Assembly: GCA_025351925.1 (NCBI GenBank)
Contig: JANXVC010000104.1
Span: forward strand, 1-52,162
Source of the DNA: Rhodospirillales bacterium
GTDB lineage: Bacteria; Pseudomonadota; Alphaproteobacteria; Acetobacterales; Acetobacteraceae
Direction: 5' to 3'
Length of the DNA: 52,162 bases
The notes beneath the pieces were generated by a model. The model ran no database searches. It was not told where the DNA came from and saw nothing but the letters and a program-made list of their open reading frames with translations. A program made the position numbers and the translations under genes. Numbering within the stretch: the stretch's first letter is position 1; every line of letters starts with the position of its first letter. Positions 44,008 through 52,162 of this stretch are shown here, piece by piece.

Positions 44008-44366
44008 CACTCTTCTCAATCAGCCGACCGGCTTTCGCCGTCGTTGGCCTGGCGGGTTTCCTGGTGATGGCTGGCTGCCAAACGGCGCCACGGTCCCGCG
44101 CCGATGCGGCGACCGCGGCGGCGTGCCGGGCTGAGGTGGACCGGGTCTATGCCGCGCAGAACCGGGCCGAACTCTCGCAGCGCGACCAGCGCGACACGCC
44201 ATTTGCCGGCAGCTACAACTCGGGCATCACGTCGCGCGGGTTGGGCACACTTTTTGGCCGGGATAACCAGGTCTCGTCCTGCATGAGCAGATCGAGTGGA
44301 TCCAATGCAGGCGGATCCACGGTCGATAGCGGCACCGGGCCGACCTTCAGCCCGGCGGCACGCTAG
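44004..44366 (+). CDS. Putative small lipoprotein
   Basis: MTLFSISRPAFAVVGLAGFLVMAGCQTAP: signal peptide with lipobox. Confidence 0.6.
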   Translation: MTLFSISRPAFAVVGLAGFLVMAGCQTAPRSRADAATAAACRAEVDRVYAAQNRAELSQRDQRDTPFAGSYNSGITSRGLGTLFGRDNQVSSCMSRSSGSNAGGSTVDSGTGPTFSPAAR

Positions 44367-44450
44367 GCTAAGCGTCGTAATCGCACCGTTGCTGGGCGGC
44401 GGCGCGGGCCGTAAGCCGGTTTGGTCCAACAGGAACCTAGGAGCATCCGC

Positions 44451-44801
44451 ATGAGTAAGATCATCCGCACCGAGCCGAACAAGGTGCTGGCCAAAGCCGT
44501 GGAGTATCATGGCTTCGTCTTCTGCCAGGGCGTGACGGCGCCGGACCTCAGCAAGGACATCACCGGACAGACCGAAGACGTGCTCGCCGGTATCGACGCT
44601 ATTCTCGAAACCCATGGCACCGACAAGACCCGGCTGCTGCAGGCACAGATCTGGCTCAAGGACATCCGTGACCGCGAGGCAATGAATGCCGTCTGGTCTG
44701 CGTGGCTGCCCGAAGGCGGTGCCCCGGCCCGCGCTTGTGTTCAGGCGCACATGGCAGATCCGCGGCATCTGGTCGAGATTATGGTTACGACGTGTAAGTG
44801 A
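44451..44801 (+). CDS. RidA family protein
   Basis: HGFVFCQGVTAPDLSKDITGQTEDVLAGIDAILETHGTDKTRLLQAQIWLKD. Confidence 0.93.
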   Translation: MSKIIRTEPNKVLAKAVEYHGFVFCQGVTAPDLSKDITGQTEDVLAGIDAILETHGTDKTRLLQAQIWLKDIRDREAMNAVWSAWLPEGGAPARACVQAHMADPRHLVEIMVTTCK

Positions 44802-45109
44802 CCATAGATATTCAGACGAGTTAGACAGTGATGATTCAACTAACCTGAATACCTTGCTACAATGGCTGATGAGTGGCTGATAAGAGGCACTGTAACTCAT
44901 CTGCCACGCAGCATAATTTTCGTTACGTATTAGGATTGCAACGCGATTATTAGGATGTGAGTCCTTAGCACGACGGTTATCCACAGGCTAATTTGCGTAA
45001 ATGCACTCACGAGCGTGCCAATCCGACATAGCGGGTTGTCAGGTTTCGTGCCCTGCCCCTACCCAAGCCTCACAAGCGAGTGAGTTTTCGTGAGCAAGAG
45101 GGCTGGGGC

Positions 45110-45946
45110 ATGACGGTACGAAACGGCGGACGATGGACGGCCCTGGGCGTGTTGCTGGTATTATCGACCCCGGTTTGCGTCCAGCCCGCCGCGGCGGCAC
45201 AGGATTGGATGACCTACGCGGCAAAGGTGAGCGCCAACGCCCAGGCGATGCACTCCGGAGCGTCGGGCTATGCCCAACACCGCCGTGGCTACTCGATGGC
45301 CCGCTACGGTCGTGCCGGCAGCGCGCTGCAGTGCGTGCCGTTCGCACGGGACAACTCCGGGATCGCGATCGTCGGCAACGCCGTGAACTGGTGGGGCAAG
45401 GCCGCCGGCGTGTATGAGCGCGGTAGCCGGCCAGAGGTCGGCAGCGTGCTGAATTTCCGCGCAACCGGGCGGATGTACCTCGGCCATGTCGCCGTGGTGT
45501 CGCGAGTGATCGACGCGCGCAACGTGCAGATCGACCACGCAAACTGGTCGAGCCGGGGCGCGATAAGCCGGAACATCAGCGTGGTCGATGTGTCGCCGCG
45601 CAATGACTGGACCGCCGTCCGAGTGGCACTTGGCCAACGCCCCGAGTTCGGCAGCGTCTATCCGACCTATGGTTTCATCTACGACCGTCCCGACCAAGGA
45701 ACCATGGTCGCCAACGTCGGCGTCGCTGCGCCGTTGGCGACAAGCCCGGCGCCTGTCGACTCCCGTCCGGCAGATGGTCGCGCTCTGGCGACCCTCAACA
45801 GCATGCCGGACGAAGAGGTCGCCGAGGCGGCCGACGACGTTCAGCCGGGTACGCGCCGCACCGGCTACAGCCATTCGGCCCGCGCATCGCATGCGCCGGC
45901 CGCGATCCGGGTGCTGCAGAGCGGCCGCGCTCGGCCCTACTTCTAG
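45110..45946 (+). CDS. Secreted CHAP-domain protein
   Basis: Signal peptide; SALQCVPFARDNSGI, GSVLNFRATGRMYLGHVAVVSRV, IDHANW. Confidence 0.88.
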   Translation: MTVRNGGRWTALGVLLVLSTPVCVQPAAAAQDWMTYAAKVSANAQAMHSGASGYAQHRRGYSMARYGRAGSALQCVPFARDNSGIAIVGNAVNWWGKAAGVYERGSRPEVGSVLNFRATGRMYLGHVAVVSRVIDARNVQIDHANWSSRGAISRNISVVDVSPRNDWTAVRVALGQRPEFGSVYPTYGFIYDRPDQGTMVANVGVAAPLATSPAPVDSRPADGRALATLNSMPDEEVAEAADDVQPGTRRTGYSHSARASHAPAAIRVLQSGRARPYF

Positions 45947-45952
45947 GCCTCG

Positions 45953-46489
45953 TCAGCCCGCGTCGAACAAGATGCCGGTGGCCGCACCGCCGGCGAGCAG
46001 CGCCAGCGGGTGGAGCCGCGTGCCCAGCACGGCCAACGTAACGGCGAGGGTGATGGCTGACGTGAGCAGCCCGGTGCTGGTCGAGGCCACGAGCAGTGCG
46101 GCGCCCGCCATGATCAGCCCGACCGTCACCGGCACCAGCCCGGCTTGAACACGGCGCCGCCAGGGCCGCTCGCGGAACCGGTGCCATGCGCCAGCGGTCG
46201 CCCAGGTGAGCAGGCTGCTCGGCCCGATCATGCCGAGCGTCGCTGCGAGCGCGCCGGGCAGGCCCGCCACGCGCCAGCCCACCAGGGTCGCAACCAGCAT
46301 GTTCGGCCCGGGCGCCATTTGGGCCAGCGCGAACAATGCGGCGAACTCGGGGCCGCCCATCCAGGCGTGCCGCGTCACCACGAGCCGCTGCATTTCGGGC
46401 AGCACGGCGCTGACCCCGCCCACGGCCAGCAGCGACATCTGCGCGTAGCCGAGCGCCAGCCAGCCGACCTCGCCGCTGGATGCGTTCAT
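45953..46489 (-). CDS. Chromate transporter, short-chain half
   Basis: GYAQMSLLAVGGVSAVLPEMQRLVV; FALAQMAPGPNMLVATLVGW. Confidence 0.9.
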   Translation of the reverse strand: MNASSGEVGWLALGYAQMSLLAVGGVSAVLPEMQRLVVTRHAWMGGPEFAALFALAQMAPGPNMLVATLVGWRVAGLPGALAATLGMIGPSSLLTWATAGAWHRFRERPWRRRVQAGLVPVTVGLIMAGAALLVASTSTGLLTSAITLAVTLAVLGTRLHPLALLAGGAATGILFDAG

Positions 46490-47040
46490 GCTGCTCGGCG
46501 GCGCTGGAGCGCGATGCCGATGGGCACGAGGGCCAGCATGGTCGGCAATAATGGGAGCCGGATCAAGGCGATGGCGGTGAACGCCACAGCTGCGACGGCG
46601 ACGTCAACCGGCCGGTTGCGCAGCGGCCAGGCGATCTTGCACGCCGTCGCCAGGATCAGGCCGGCGGCAGCGGCAGCGAGCCCGGCGAAAGCGCGATGCA
46701 CCAAGGGCAGTTCGCCATATCGCGCATAGGCGCTGCCAAGCCCGATCGCGATCGCCATGGGTGCCGCCAGCAGCCCGGCCAGCGCCGCCAGCGCCCCGGG
46801 CGCGCCACGGAACCGCGCGCCCATAGCGACCGTCAGGTTGACGGCGTTCGGTCCCGGCAGAAACTGGCACAATGCCAACAGCTCGGTGAATTCGGCTGCG
46901 GTCAGCCAGCGCCGCCGCTCCACGATCATACGGCGGACCATGGGCAGCGCACCGCCGAACGCCACGACGCTGGCCGTCAGGAAGGCGAGGAACAGGGCGC
47001 GGCTGGTTGGGCGAAGGGTGTCGGCGGGGATTATGCTCAT
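46486..47040 (-). CDS. Chromate transporter, short-chain half
   Basis: FLTASVVAFGGALPMVRRMIVERRRWLTAAEFTELLALCQFLPGPNAVNLTVAMG. Confidence 0.9.
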   Translation of the reverse strand: MSIIPADTLRPTSRALFLAFLTASVVAFGGALPMVRRMIVERRRWLTAAEFTELLALCQFLPGPNAVNLTVAMGARFRGAPGALAALAGLLAAPMAIAIGLGSAYARYGELPLVHRAFAGLAAAAAGLILATACKIAWPLRNRPVDVAVAAVAFTAIALIRLPLLPTMLALVPIGIALQRRRAA

Positions 47041-47129
47041 CCCGCATGGTAGCGACCGCGGCGATCCGCCAACAAGCCGCGACGATGCCATGCGGATCGG
47101 CTATGATCCAAAAAAAGGGAGCGTTCGGC

Positions 47130-48860
47130 ATGACAGATTCCGCCCAGGCCTTTCTCGCCGCCCGCGACCTGCTGCTGCTGCACCGCCGGGACATTGCGGC
47201 AGCGCGGGCAGCGTTCCGCTGGCCGGTGCTCGACCGGTTCAACTGGGCGCTGGACTACTTTGACCGCATGGCCGTGGGCAACGACGTGCCGGCGCTGCGC
47301 TTCATCGGGCCGGGCGGGCTCGACACCAGCATCGGCTTCGCGGCGCTGTCGGCCCGGTCGAACCAGGTCGCCAACCATCTCCGCGCGCTGGGGGTGCGGC
47401 GGGGCGACCGCATCCTGCTGCTGCTCGGCAACGTGCAGCCGCTGTGGGAGGCGATGCTGGCGGCGATGAAGCTCGGCGCGGTGGTGATCCCGGCGACCAC
47501 AATGCTGACGGAGGACGACCTGCGCGACCGCTTTCAGCGCGGCCGAGTGCGGCACGTGATCGCGGCGGGCGAACTCGCGCCGAAGTTCGCCGCGATCAAG
47601 GGCAGCTACTCGCGCATTGCCGTGGGCGGCGCGGCGGGATGGCAGCGTTTCGAGGACGCTTACACCGGCGATACCACCTTCGTGCCCGATGGGGATACGC
47701 TGGCGGCCGATCCGCTGCTGCTGTATTTCACCTCCGGCACCACGTCGAAGCCGAAGCTCGTGCTGCACAGTCACCAGAGCTACCCGGTCGGGCACCTCAC
47801 GACCATGTTCTGGATCGGGCTGCGGCCCGGCGACGTGCACCTGAACATATCCTCGCCGGGCTGGGCGAAGCACGCGTGGTCCAGCTTCTTCGCGCCGTGG
47901 AACGCCGGCGCCACCATCCTAATCCTGAACCAGCCGCGCTTCGACGCGCCGCACCTGCTGACGGTGCTGGATCAGGCGCGGGTCACCACGTTCTGCGCGC
48001 CACCCACGGTTTGGCGAATGCTGGTGCAGGCGGACCTGTCGGCGCATCCCGTGCATCTGACTGAGGCCGTCGCCGCCGGGGAGCCGCTGAACCCTGAGGT
48101 GATCGACCGGGTGCAGACGGCCTGGGGTGTTGCGATCCGCGACGGCTATGGTCAGACCGAGACCACGCTGCAGATCGCCAACACGCCGGGCCAGGTGGTG
48201 GCGCCGGGCTCGATGGGCCGGCCGCTGCCCGGCTACGACGTGCGCCTGGTCGATCCCGACGGCATGGAGGCCGAGGAGGGCGAGATCGCGCTGGTCCTGG
48301 ACCCGCCGCCGCTCGGGCTGATGCAGGGCTATTTGCAGGAGGACGGCACGCTGCGGCCGCCGGAGGGCGGGCTGTATCGCACCGGCGACGTGGCGATGCG
48401 CAACGCGGACGGCACGCTGACCTATGTCGGCCGCGCCGACGACGTATTCAAATCGAGCGGCTACCGCATCAGTCCGTTCGAGCTGGAGAGCGTGCTGATC
48501 GAGCACCCGGCGGTGGCGGAGGCCGCCGTGGTCCCCTCCCCCGACCCGACGCGGACTGCGCTGCCCAAGGCGTTCGTGCTGCTGGCCGAGGGTTTTGCGC
48601 CGGACGCCGCGACGGCGCGCAGCATCTTCGAACATCTGCGCGCCCGGCTGGCGCCTTACAAAAGGATTAAACGACTGGAGTTTGCGGATCTGCCGAAGAC
48701 GATCTCGGGCAAGATCAGACGGGTGGAGCTGCGGCGGTTGGAAGCTGAGCGTCGGGCGAGTGAGACGACCCGGACGACGGAATTTTCGGAAGAGGTCCGG
48801 AGGATGAAGCCGCGGCTGGTGGATGGGGCAACCTGGCCGATCGAGTTTTTGGAGGAATAG
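47130..48860 (+). CDS. AMP-dependent acyl-CoA synthetase
   Basis: LLYFTSGTTSKPKLVLHSHQSYP; DGYGQTETTLQI; YRTGDVAMRNADGTLTYVGRADDVFKSSGYRISPFELES. Confidence 0.94.
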   Translation: MTDSAQAFLAARDLLLLHRRDIAAARAAFRWPVLDRFNWALDYFDRMAVGNDVPALRFIGPGGLDTSIGFAALSARSNQVANHLRALGVRRGDRILLLLGNVQPLWEAMLAAMKLGAVVIPATTMLTEDDLRDRFQRGRVRHVIAAGELAPKFAAIKGSYSRIAVGGAAGWQRFEDAYTGDTTFVPDGDTLAADPLLLYFTSGTTSKPKLVLHSHQSYPVGHLTTMFWIGLRPGDVHLNISSPGWAKHAWSSFFAPWNAGATILILNQPRFDAPHLLTVLDQARVTTFCAPPTVWRMLVQADLSAHPVHLTEAVAAGEPLNPEVIDRVQTAWGVAIRDGYGQTETTLQIANTPGQVVAPGSMGRPLPGYDVRLVDPDGMEAEEGEIALVLDPPPLGLMQGYLQEDGTLRPPEGGLYRTGDVAMRNADGTLTYVGRADDVFKSSGYRISPFELESVLIEHPAVAEAAVVPSPDPTRTALPKAFVLLAEGFAPDAATARSIFEHLRARLAPYKRIKRLEFADLPKTISGKIRRVELRRLEAERRASETTRTTEFSEEVRRMKPRLVDGATWPIEFLEE

Positions 48861-48913
48861 GACTTAGTTGTGCTATGGTCATCAAAAGTAACACCTGTGG
48901 AGCGACCGTTGCG

Positions 48914-49198
48914 ATGTCGGCGTTATCGACTACAAGCGTTAAGCTCGACCCTGAGACCAAGGCCCGTGTGCAACGGCTGGCCACCGCTCAACGGCGGACA
49001 GCACATTGGATTATGCGGCAGGCAGTCGAACTATATGTTGAGCGTGAGGAGGCTCGTGAGCGCTTGCGACAGGACGCGCTTGCAGCTTGGGCTGACTACC
49101 AAGCTACTGGGCAGCATGTGACGGCTGCGGAAGCTGACGCTTGGTTTGCTAAGCTTGAAGCGGGTGAGGATGCAGCACCTCCTGAATGCCACGACTAA
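48914..49198 (+). CDS. RHH (CopG/ParD-like) antitoxin
   Basis: TSVKLDPETKARVQRLATAQRRTAHWIMRQAVELYVEREE; overlaps downstream toxin. Confidence 0.85.
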   Translation: MSALSTTSVKLDPETKARVQRLATAQRRTAHWIMRQAVELYVEREEARERLRQDALAAWADYQATGQHVTAAEADAWFAKLEAGEDAAPPECHD

Positions 49199-49476
49199 TT
49201 TGGTCGTCTGCTGCGCTGCGCGACGTCGCTCGGCTCCGGACCTTTCTTGTCCCAAAGAACCCCGACGTAGCGAAGCGTGCAGTGGCAACCATCCGGCAAG
49301 GAGTGAAATTGCTCGGTGACCATCCGGAAGCGGGACGGCCGTTCGAGGCGATGGCACCCGAATTTCGCGAATGGTCGGTTGGATTTGGCTCAGGAGGCTA
49401 TCTCGTCCTCTACCATTTTGACGGGAAGGAGGTGACTATCCTGGCCGTTCGACAGGGCCGTGAGTTTGCTTATTAG
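49186..49476 (+). CDS. RelE/ParE-family toxin
   Basis: IWSSAALRDVARLRTFLVPKNPDVAKRAVATIRQGVKLLGDHPEAGRPF. Confidence 0.88.
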   Translation: MPRLIWSSAALRDVARLRTFLVPKNPDVAKRAVATIRQGVKLLGDHPEAGRPFEAMAPEFREWSVGFGSGGYLVLYHFDGKEVTILAVRQGREFAY

Positions 49477-49520
49477 GCAGAGGCGCCTGTCTGTGCCCCT
49501 GCCTGTTACGAACGAAATTT

Positions 49521-50483
49521 TCAGGGTACCAAATTACGTGGTTCCCGCCCCGCCAGCACCGCGTCGATGCCGTCCAGCACCAGATGGCCCATCGCGTCCC
49601 GCGTCGCGACCGTGGCGCTACCCAGATGCGGCAGCAGCACGACGTTCTCCAGCGCCAGCAGACCCGGCGCCACATTCGGCTCGTTGTTGTAAACGTCGAG
49701 GCCCGCCGCGGCGATCTGCCCGGATTGCAGCGCAGCAGCCAGAGCCGCGTCGTCGATCAGGGTGCCGCGGGCGGCGTTGACCACCACGGCGCCGTGCGGC
49801 AGCCGCCCGATCCGCTCGGCGTTCAGCCAATGCCGCGTACCCTCGCCTCCCGGCGCGTGCAGCGACAGCACGTCGCAGACCGGCAGGAAGCTGTCGTCGC
49901 TGTCGTGGAAGGTCGCGCCCTGCTCCAGCTCGGTCGGCAGGCGGACTTGGTCTCGGTAGTGCACCGTCATGCCGAAGCCACGCGCCATCGGCACGAGTTC
50001 ACGCCCGATGCGGCCCATGCCGAAGATGCCGAGGCGACGTCCGGACACCCCGGTGCCGAGCAGCTGCGTCGGCGCCCAGCCCTGCCAATTGCCCGACCGC
50101 ACCAGGCGCTCGCCCTCGCCAGCGCGGCGGGCGGCGGCGAGGATCAGCAGCATGGCGCACTCGGCGGTGGCGACGCTCAGCACGTCCGGGGTGTTGACGA
50201 CGGCGATGCCGCGCTCGCGGGCGGCGGCGAGGTCGATGTGGTCGAAGCCGACGCTGAAGGTGCCGATCACCCGGACGCTTTCGGGCAGGGCGCGTATGGT
50301 GGCGGCGTCGAGCCGATCCGCCGGACAGCACAGCACGGCGCTGGCACCCTCGGCGCGCGATAGGATGTCGGCGCCCGTCACCGGCGCGTCAGTGGCATTG
50401 AGGCGCGCGTCATAGTCGCGGGCGGAGCGGGCCTCGATCGCGGGCGGCAGGCGCCGGGTCACCAGCAGGATGGCTTTGGTCAT
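49521..50483 (-). CDS. D-2-hydroxyacid dehydrogenase
   Basis: LGIFGMGRIGRELV; VVVNAARGTLIDDAAL; LPHLGSAT. Confidence 0.92.
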   Translation of the reverse strand: MTKAILLVTRRLPPAIEARSARDYDARLNATDAPVTGADILSRAEGASAVLCCPADRLDAATIRALPESVRVIGTFSVGFDHIDLAAARERGIAVVNTPDVLSVATAECAMLLILAAARRAGEGERLVRSGNWQGWAPTQLLGTGVSGRRLGIFGMGRIGRELVPMARGFGMTVHYRDQVRLPTELEQGATFHDSDDSFLPVCDVLSLHAPGGEGTRHWLNAERIGRLPHGAVVVNAARGTLIDDAALAAALQSGQIAAAGLDVYNNEPNVAPGLLALENVVLLPHLGSATVATRDAMGHLVLDGIDAVLAGREPRNLVP

Positions 50484-50487
50484 GGCA

Positions 50488-51456
50488 TCAGCTCCAGAGC
50501 GGGTCGATGGCGGGGTTGCCGGCCAGCACGGCCTCGATGTTGTCGAGCGCACGGAAGCCCATGGCGTTGCGCGTTTCCGTCGTGGCGCTGCCCATATGCG
50601 GCGTCAGGAACACGTTCGGCAAGGCGGCGAGTCGGACGTCGAAATCCGGCTCCTTGCGGAACACATCCAGTCCGGCCGCCGACAACTGGCCCGAGGTCAG
50701 CGCGTCAATGAGTGCGTCCTCGTCCACCAGCGTGCCGCGGGCGGCGTTCACCAAGACGGCGCCGCGCGGCAGCAGCCCGATCGTCTCGGCATTCATCAGC
50801 TTGTCCGTCGCCGCCCCGCCCGGCGCGTGCAGCGAGACGATCTGGCAGCGCGGCAACAGCTCTCGCAATGTCGGCACGAACTCGGCGCCATGCTCCAGCT
50901 CCGGAGCCGCGCGGGCGACGTCGGTGTAGACCACGCGCATGTTGAAGCCGCGGGCGCGCTGCGCCACCGCCCGGCCGATGCGGCCGAAACCGACGATGCC
51001 GATCGTCTTGCCGCTGGCCTGGATGCCCAGCATCTCCCGCATGCCGAAGCTGCGGCGCCATCCAGAGCGCATGACCTCGGTGTGCTCCCAGGCACGGCGG
51101 CAGGCGCACAACAGCAGCATGAAGGCCAGATCGGCGGTGCAGTCGGTGAGCACCTCGGGCGTGTTGGTCACGATCAGGCCGCGCGCCTTGGCCGCCGCGA
51201 CGTCGATATGGTCGAAGCCGACGCTGCAGGTGGCAGCGACGCGGACGGATTGCGGCAGGCGGGCGATGAAATCGGAATTGAGCTTGAGATTGCTGCTGAA
51301 AAACAGCGCCTCCGCCCGGTGATCGGCCAAGGCCTGGATGACGGCGTCAGGCGGCATGTCGGCGCTGTCGGACAGCACGGCGTCGAACTCGCTGCTGGCG
51401 CGGTCGGTGACGGCCTGCGGCACAGGCCGCGCGACGACCAGGCGGTGCTTGGTCAT
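50488..51456 (-). CDS. D-2-hydroxyacid dehydrogenase (tandem paralogue)
   Basis: IGIVGFGRIGRAVA; VLVNAARGTLVDEDAL; TPHMGSAT. Confidence 0.92.
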   Translation of the reverse strand: MTKHRLVVARPVPQAVTDRASSEFDAVLSDSADMPPDAVIQALADHRAEALFFSSNLKLNSDFIARLPQSVRVAATCSVGFDHIDVAAAKARGLIVTNTPEVLTDCTADLAFMLLLCACRRAWEHTEVMRSGWRRSFGMREMLGIQASGKTIGIVGFGRIGRAVAQRARGFNMRVVYTDVARAAPELEHGAEFVPTLRELLPRCQIVSLHAPGGAATDKLMNAETIGLLPRGAVLVNAARGTLVDEDALIDALTSGQLSAAGLDVFRKEPDFDVRLAALPNVFLTPHMGSATTETRNAMGFRALDNIEAVLAGNPAIDPLWS

Positions 51457-51531
51457 GGATGGTTCCCCCTTATTGTTCGCGCCATGATGGCCGGGCTTGC
51501 CCAGATGCGGAAGGGGCGGCACGCTGGCGCC

Positions 51532-52162
51532 ATGCAGACCTCTCCTCCGCCAGCGCGTCTCGCGGTCGATATCGGCGGCACTTTTACCGATTTGGCGCTG
51601 GAGCATGGCGGCCAGCGCAGCACTGCGAAGCTCCTGACCACCGGGGCGGAGCCGGAACGCGGCGTGCTGGACGGGGTCGCGGCGATCCTGCGCGGCGTTG
51701 GGCTGAGGCCGGCGGATATCTGCATCGTGGTGCACGGCACGACGCTCGCTACCAACGCCATCATCGAGCGCAAGGGCGCGCGAACGGCGCTGCTCACCAC
51801 CCAGGGCTTTCGGGACGTGCTGGCGCTAGGCAATGAGAGCCGCTACGACCAATATGACCTCAACATCACATTGCCGGAGCCGCTGGTGCCGCGCCATTTG
51901 CGCCTGCCGGTGCCGGAGCGGCTGGACAATACCGGCGCCGTGCTGCTGCCGCTCGACGAGGCGGCGGTGCTGGATCTGGTTCCCGTGCTGCGGCGGGAGG
52001 CGGTGCAGAGCGTCGCGGTCGGCTTCCTGCACAGCTTCGTCAACCCGGACCACGAGCGCCGTGTCCGGGACATCCTGAACCGCGCCGTGCCGGACCTGCC
52101 GGTGTCGCTGTCGTGCGAGGTGTCGCCGGAGATGCGCGAGTGGGAGCGGTTCAGCACCACCG
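51532..52162 (+). CDS. Hydantoinase/oxoprolinase A subunit, N-terminal part (runs off window edge)
   Basis: LAVDIGGTFTDLALEHGGQRSTAKLLTTGAEPERGVLDGV; VVHGTTLATNAIIERKGARTALLTTQGF. Confidence 0.92.
   Translation, partial: MQTSPPPARLAVDIGGTFTDLALEHGGQRSTAKLLTTGAEPERGVLDGVAAILRGVGLRPADICIVVHGTTLATNAIIERKGARTALLTTQGFRDVLALGNESRYDQYDLNITLPEPLVPRHLRLPVPERLDNTGAVLLPLDEAAVLDLVPVLRREAVQSVAVGFLHSFVNPDHERRVRDILNRAVPDLPVSLSCEVSPEMREWERFSTT

Overview
This 52 kb, GC-rich window looks like chromosomal DNA from an alphaproteobacterium. The taxon is inferred only from gene content and composition. Left to right: (1) a divergent LysR/OxyR-like regulator and katG pair with a near-consensus OxyR box; (2) a minus-strand BKACE + pcaB-like pair, followed by a decayed acylating aldehyde dehydrogenase, a TetR gene with an in-frame stop near its N-terminus, a frameshifted Zn-alcohol dehydrogenase and an intact acetoacetate/propionate-type CoA transferase; (3) a GST, a palindromic repeat, a frameshifted alpha/beta hydrolase and an IS3-type transposase relic; (4) a seven-gene minus-strand sugar/polyol operon (dhaK, dhaL, Zn-polyol dehydrogenase, DUF2291, ABC ATPase, permease, binding protein) divergent from an rpiB-like isomerase and a SorC/DeoR-type regulator, which fits tetritol (erythritol/threitol) catabolism; (5) a chimeric remnant ORF (SBP_5 fragment, antisense amidohydrolase fragment, LivF C-terminus) coupled to the two halves of a Tm-1-like protein (UPF0261 and PEP-hydrolase TIM barrel); (6) an accessory stretch with an SDR remnant, integrase remnant, acetolactate synthase/Lrp pair, Uma2, orphan ParD, DUF29, a glycine-rich PEP-CTERM protein and broken NDH-2 and LLM fragments; (7) tRNA-Arg(TCT) and tRNA-Pro(TGG), both with encoded CCA; (8) a translationally coupled six-gene CoxG-D-E-XdhC-XdhC_C-MobA/MoeA maturation module without coxSML in the window; (9) amidase, RidA, CHAP protein, a split chromate transporter, an acyl-CoA synthetase, an RHH/RelE toxin-antitoxin pair, tandem D-2-hydroxyacid dehydrogenases and the start of a hydantoinase A. 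The most distinctive signals are the split Tm-1 pair with a LivF stump, the tetritol operon with no obvious L-erythrulose-1-P isomerase, the orphan Cox maturation module, the PcaB/BKACE/CoA-transferase neighbourhood, and the high density of decayed genes. All calls come from reading the sequence; no database search was run.
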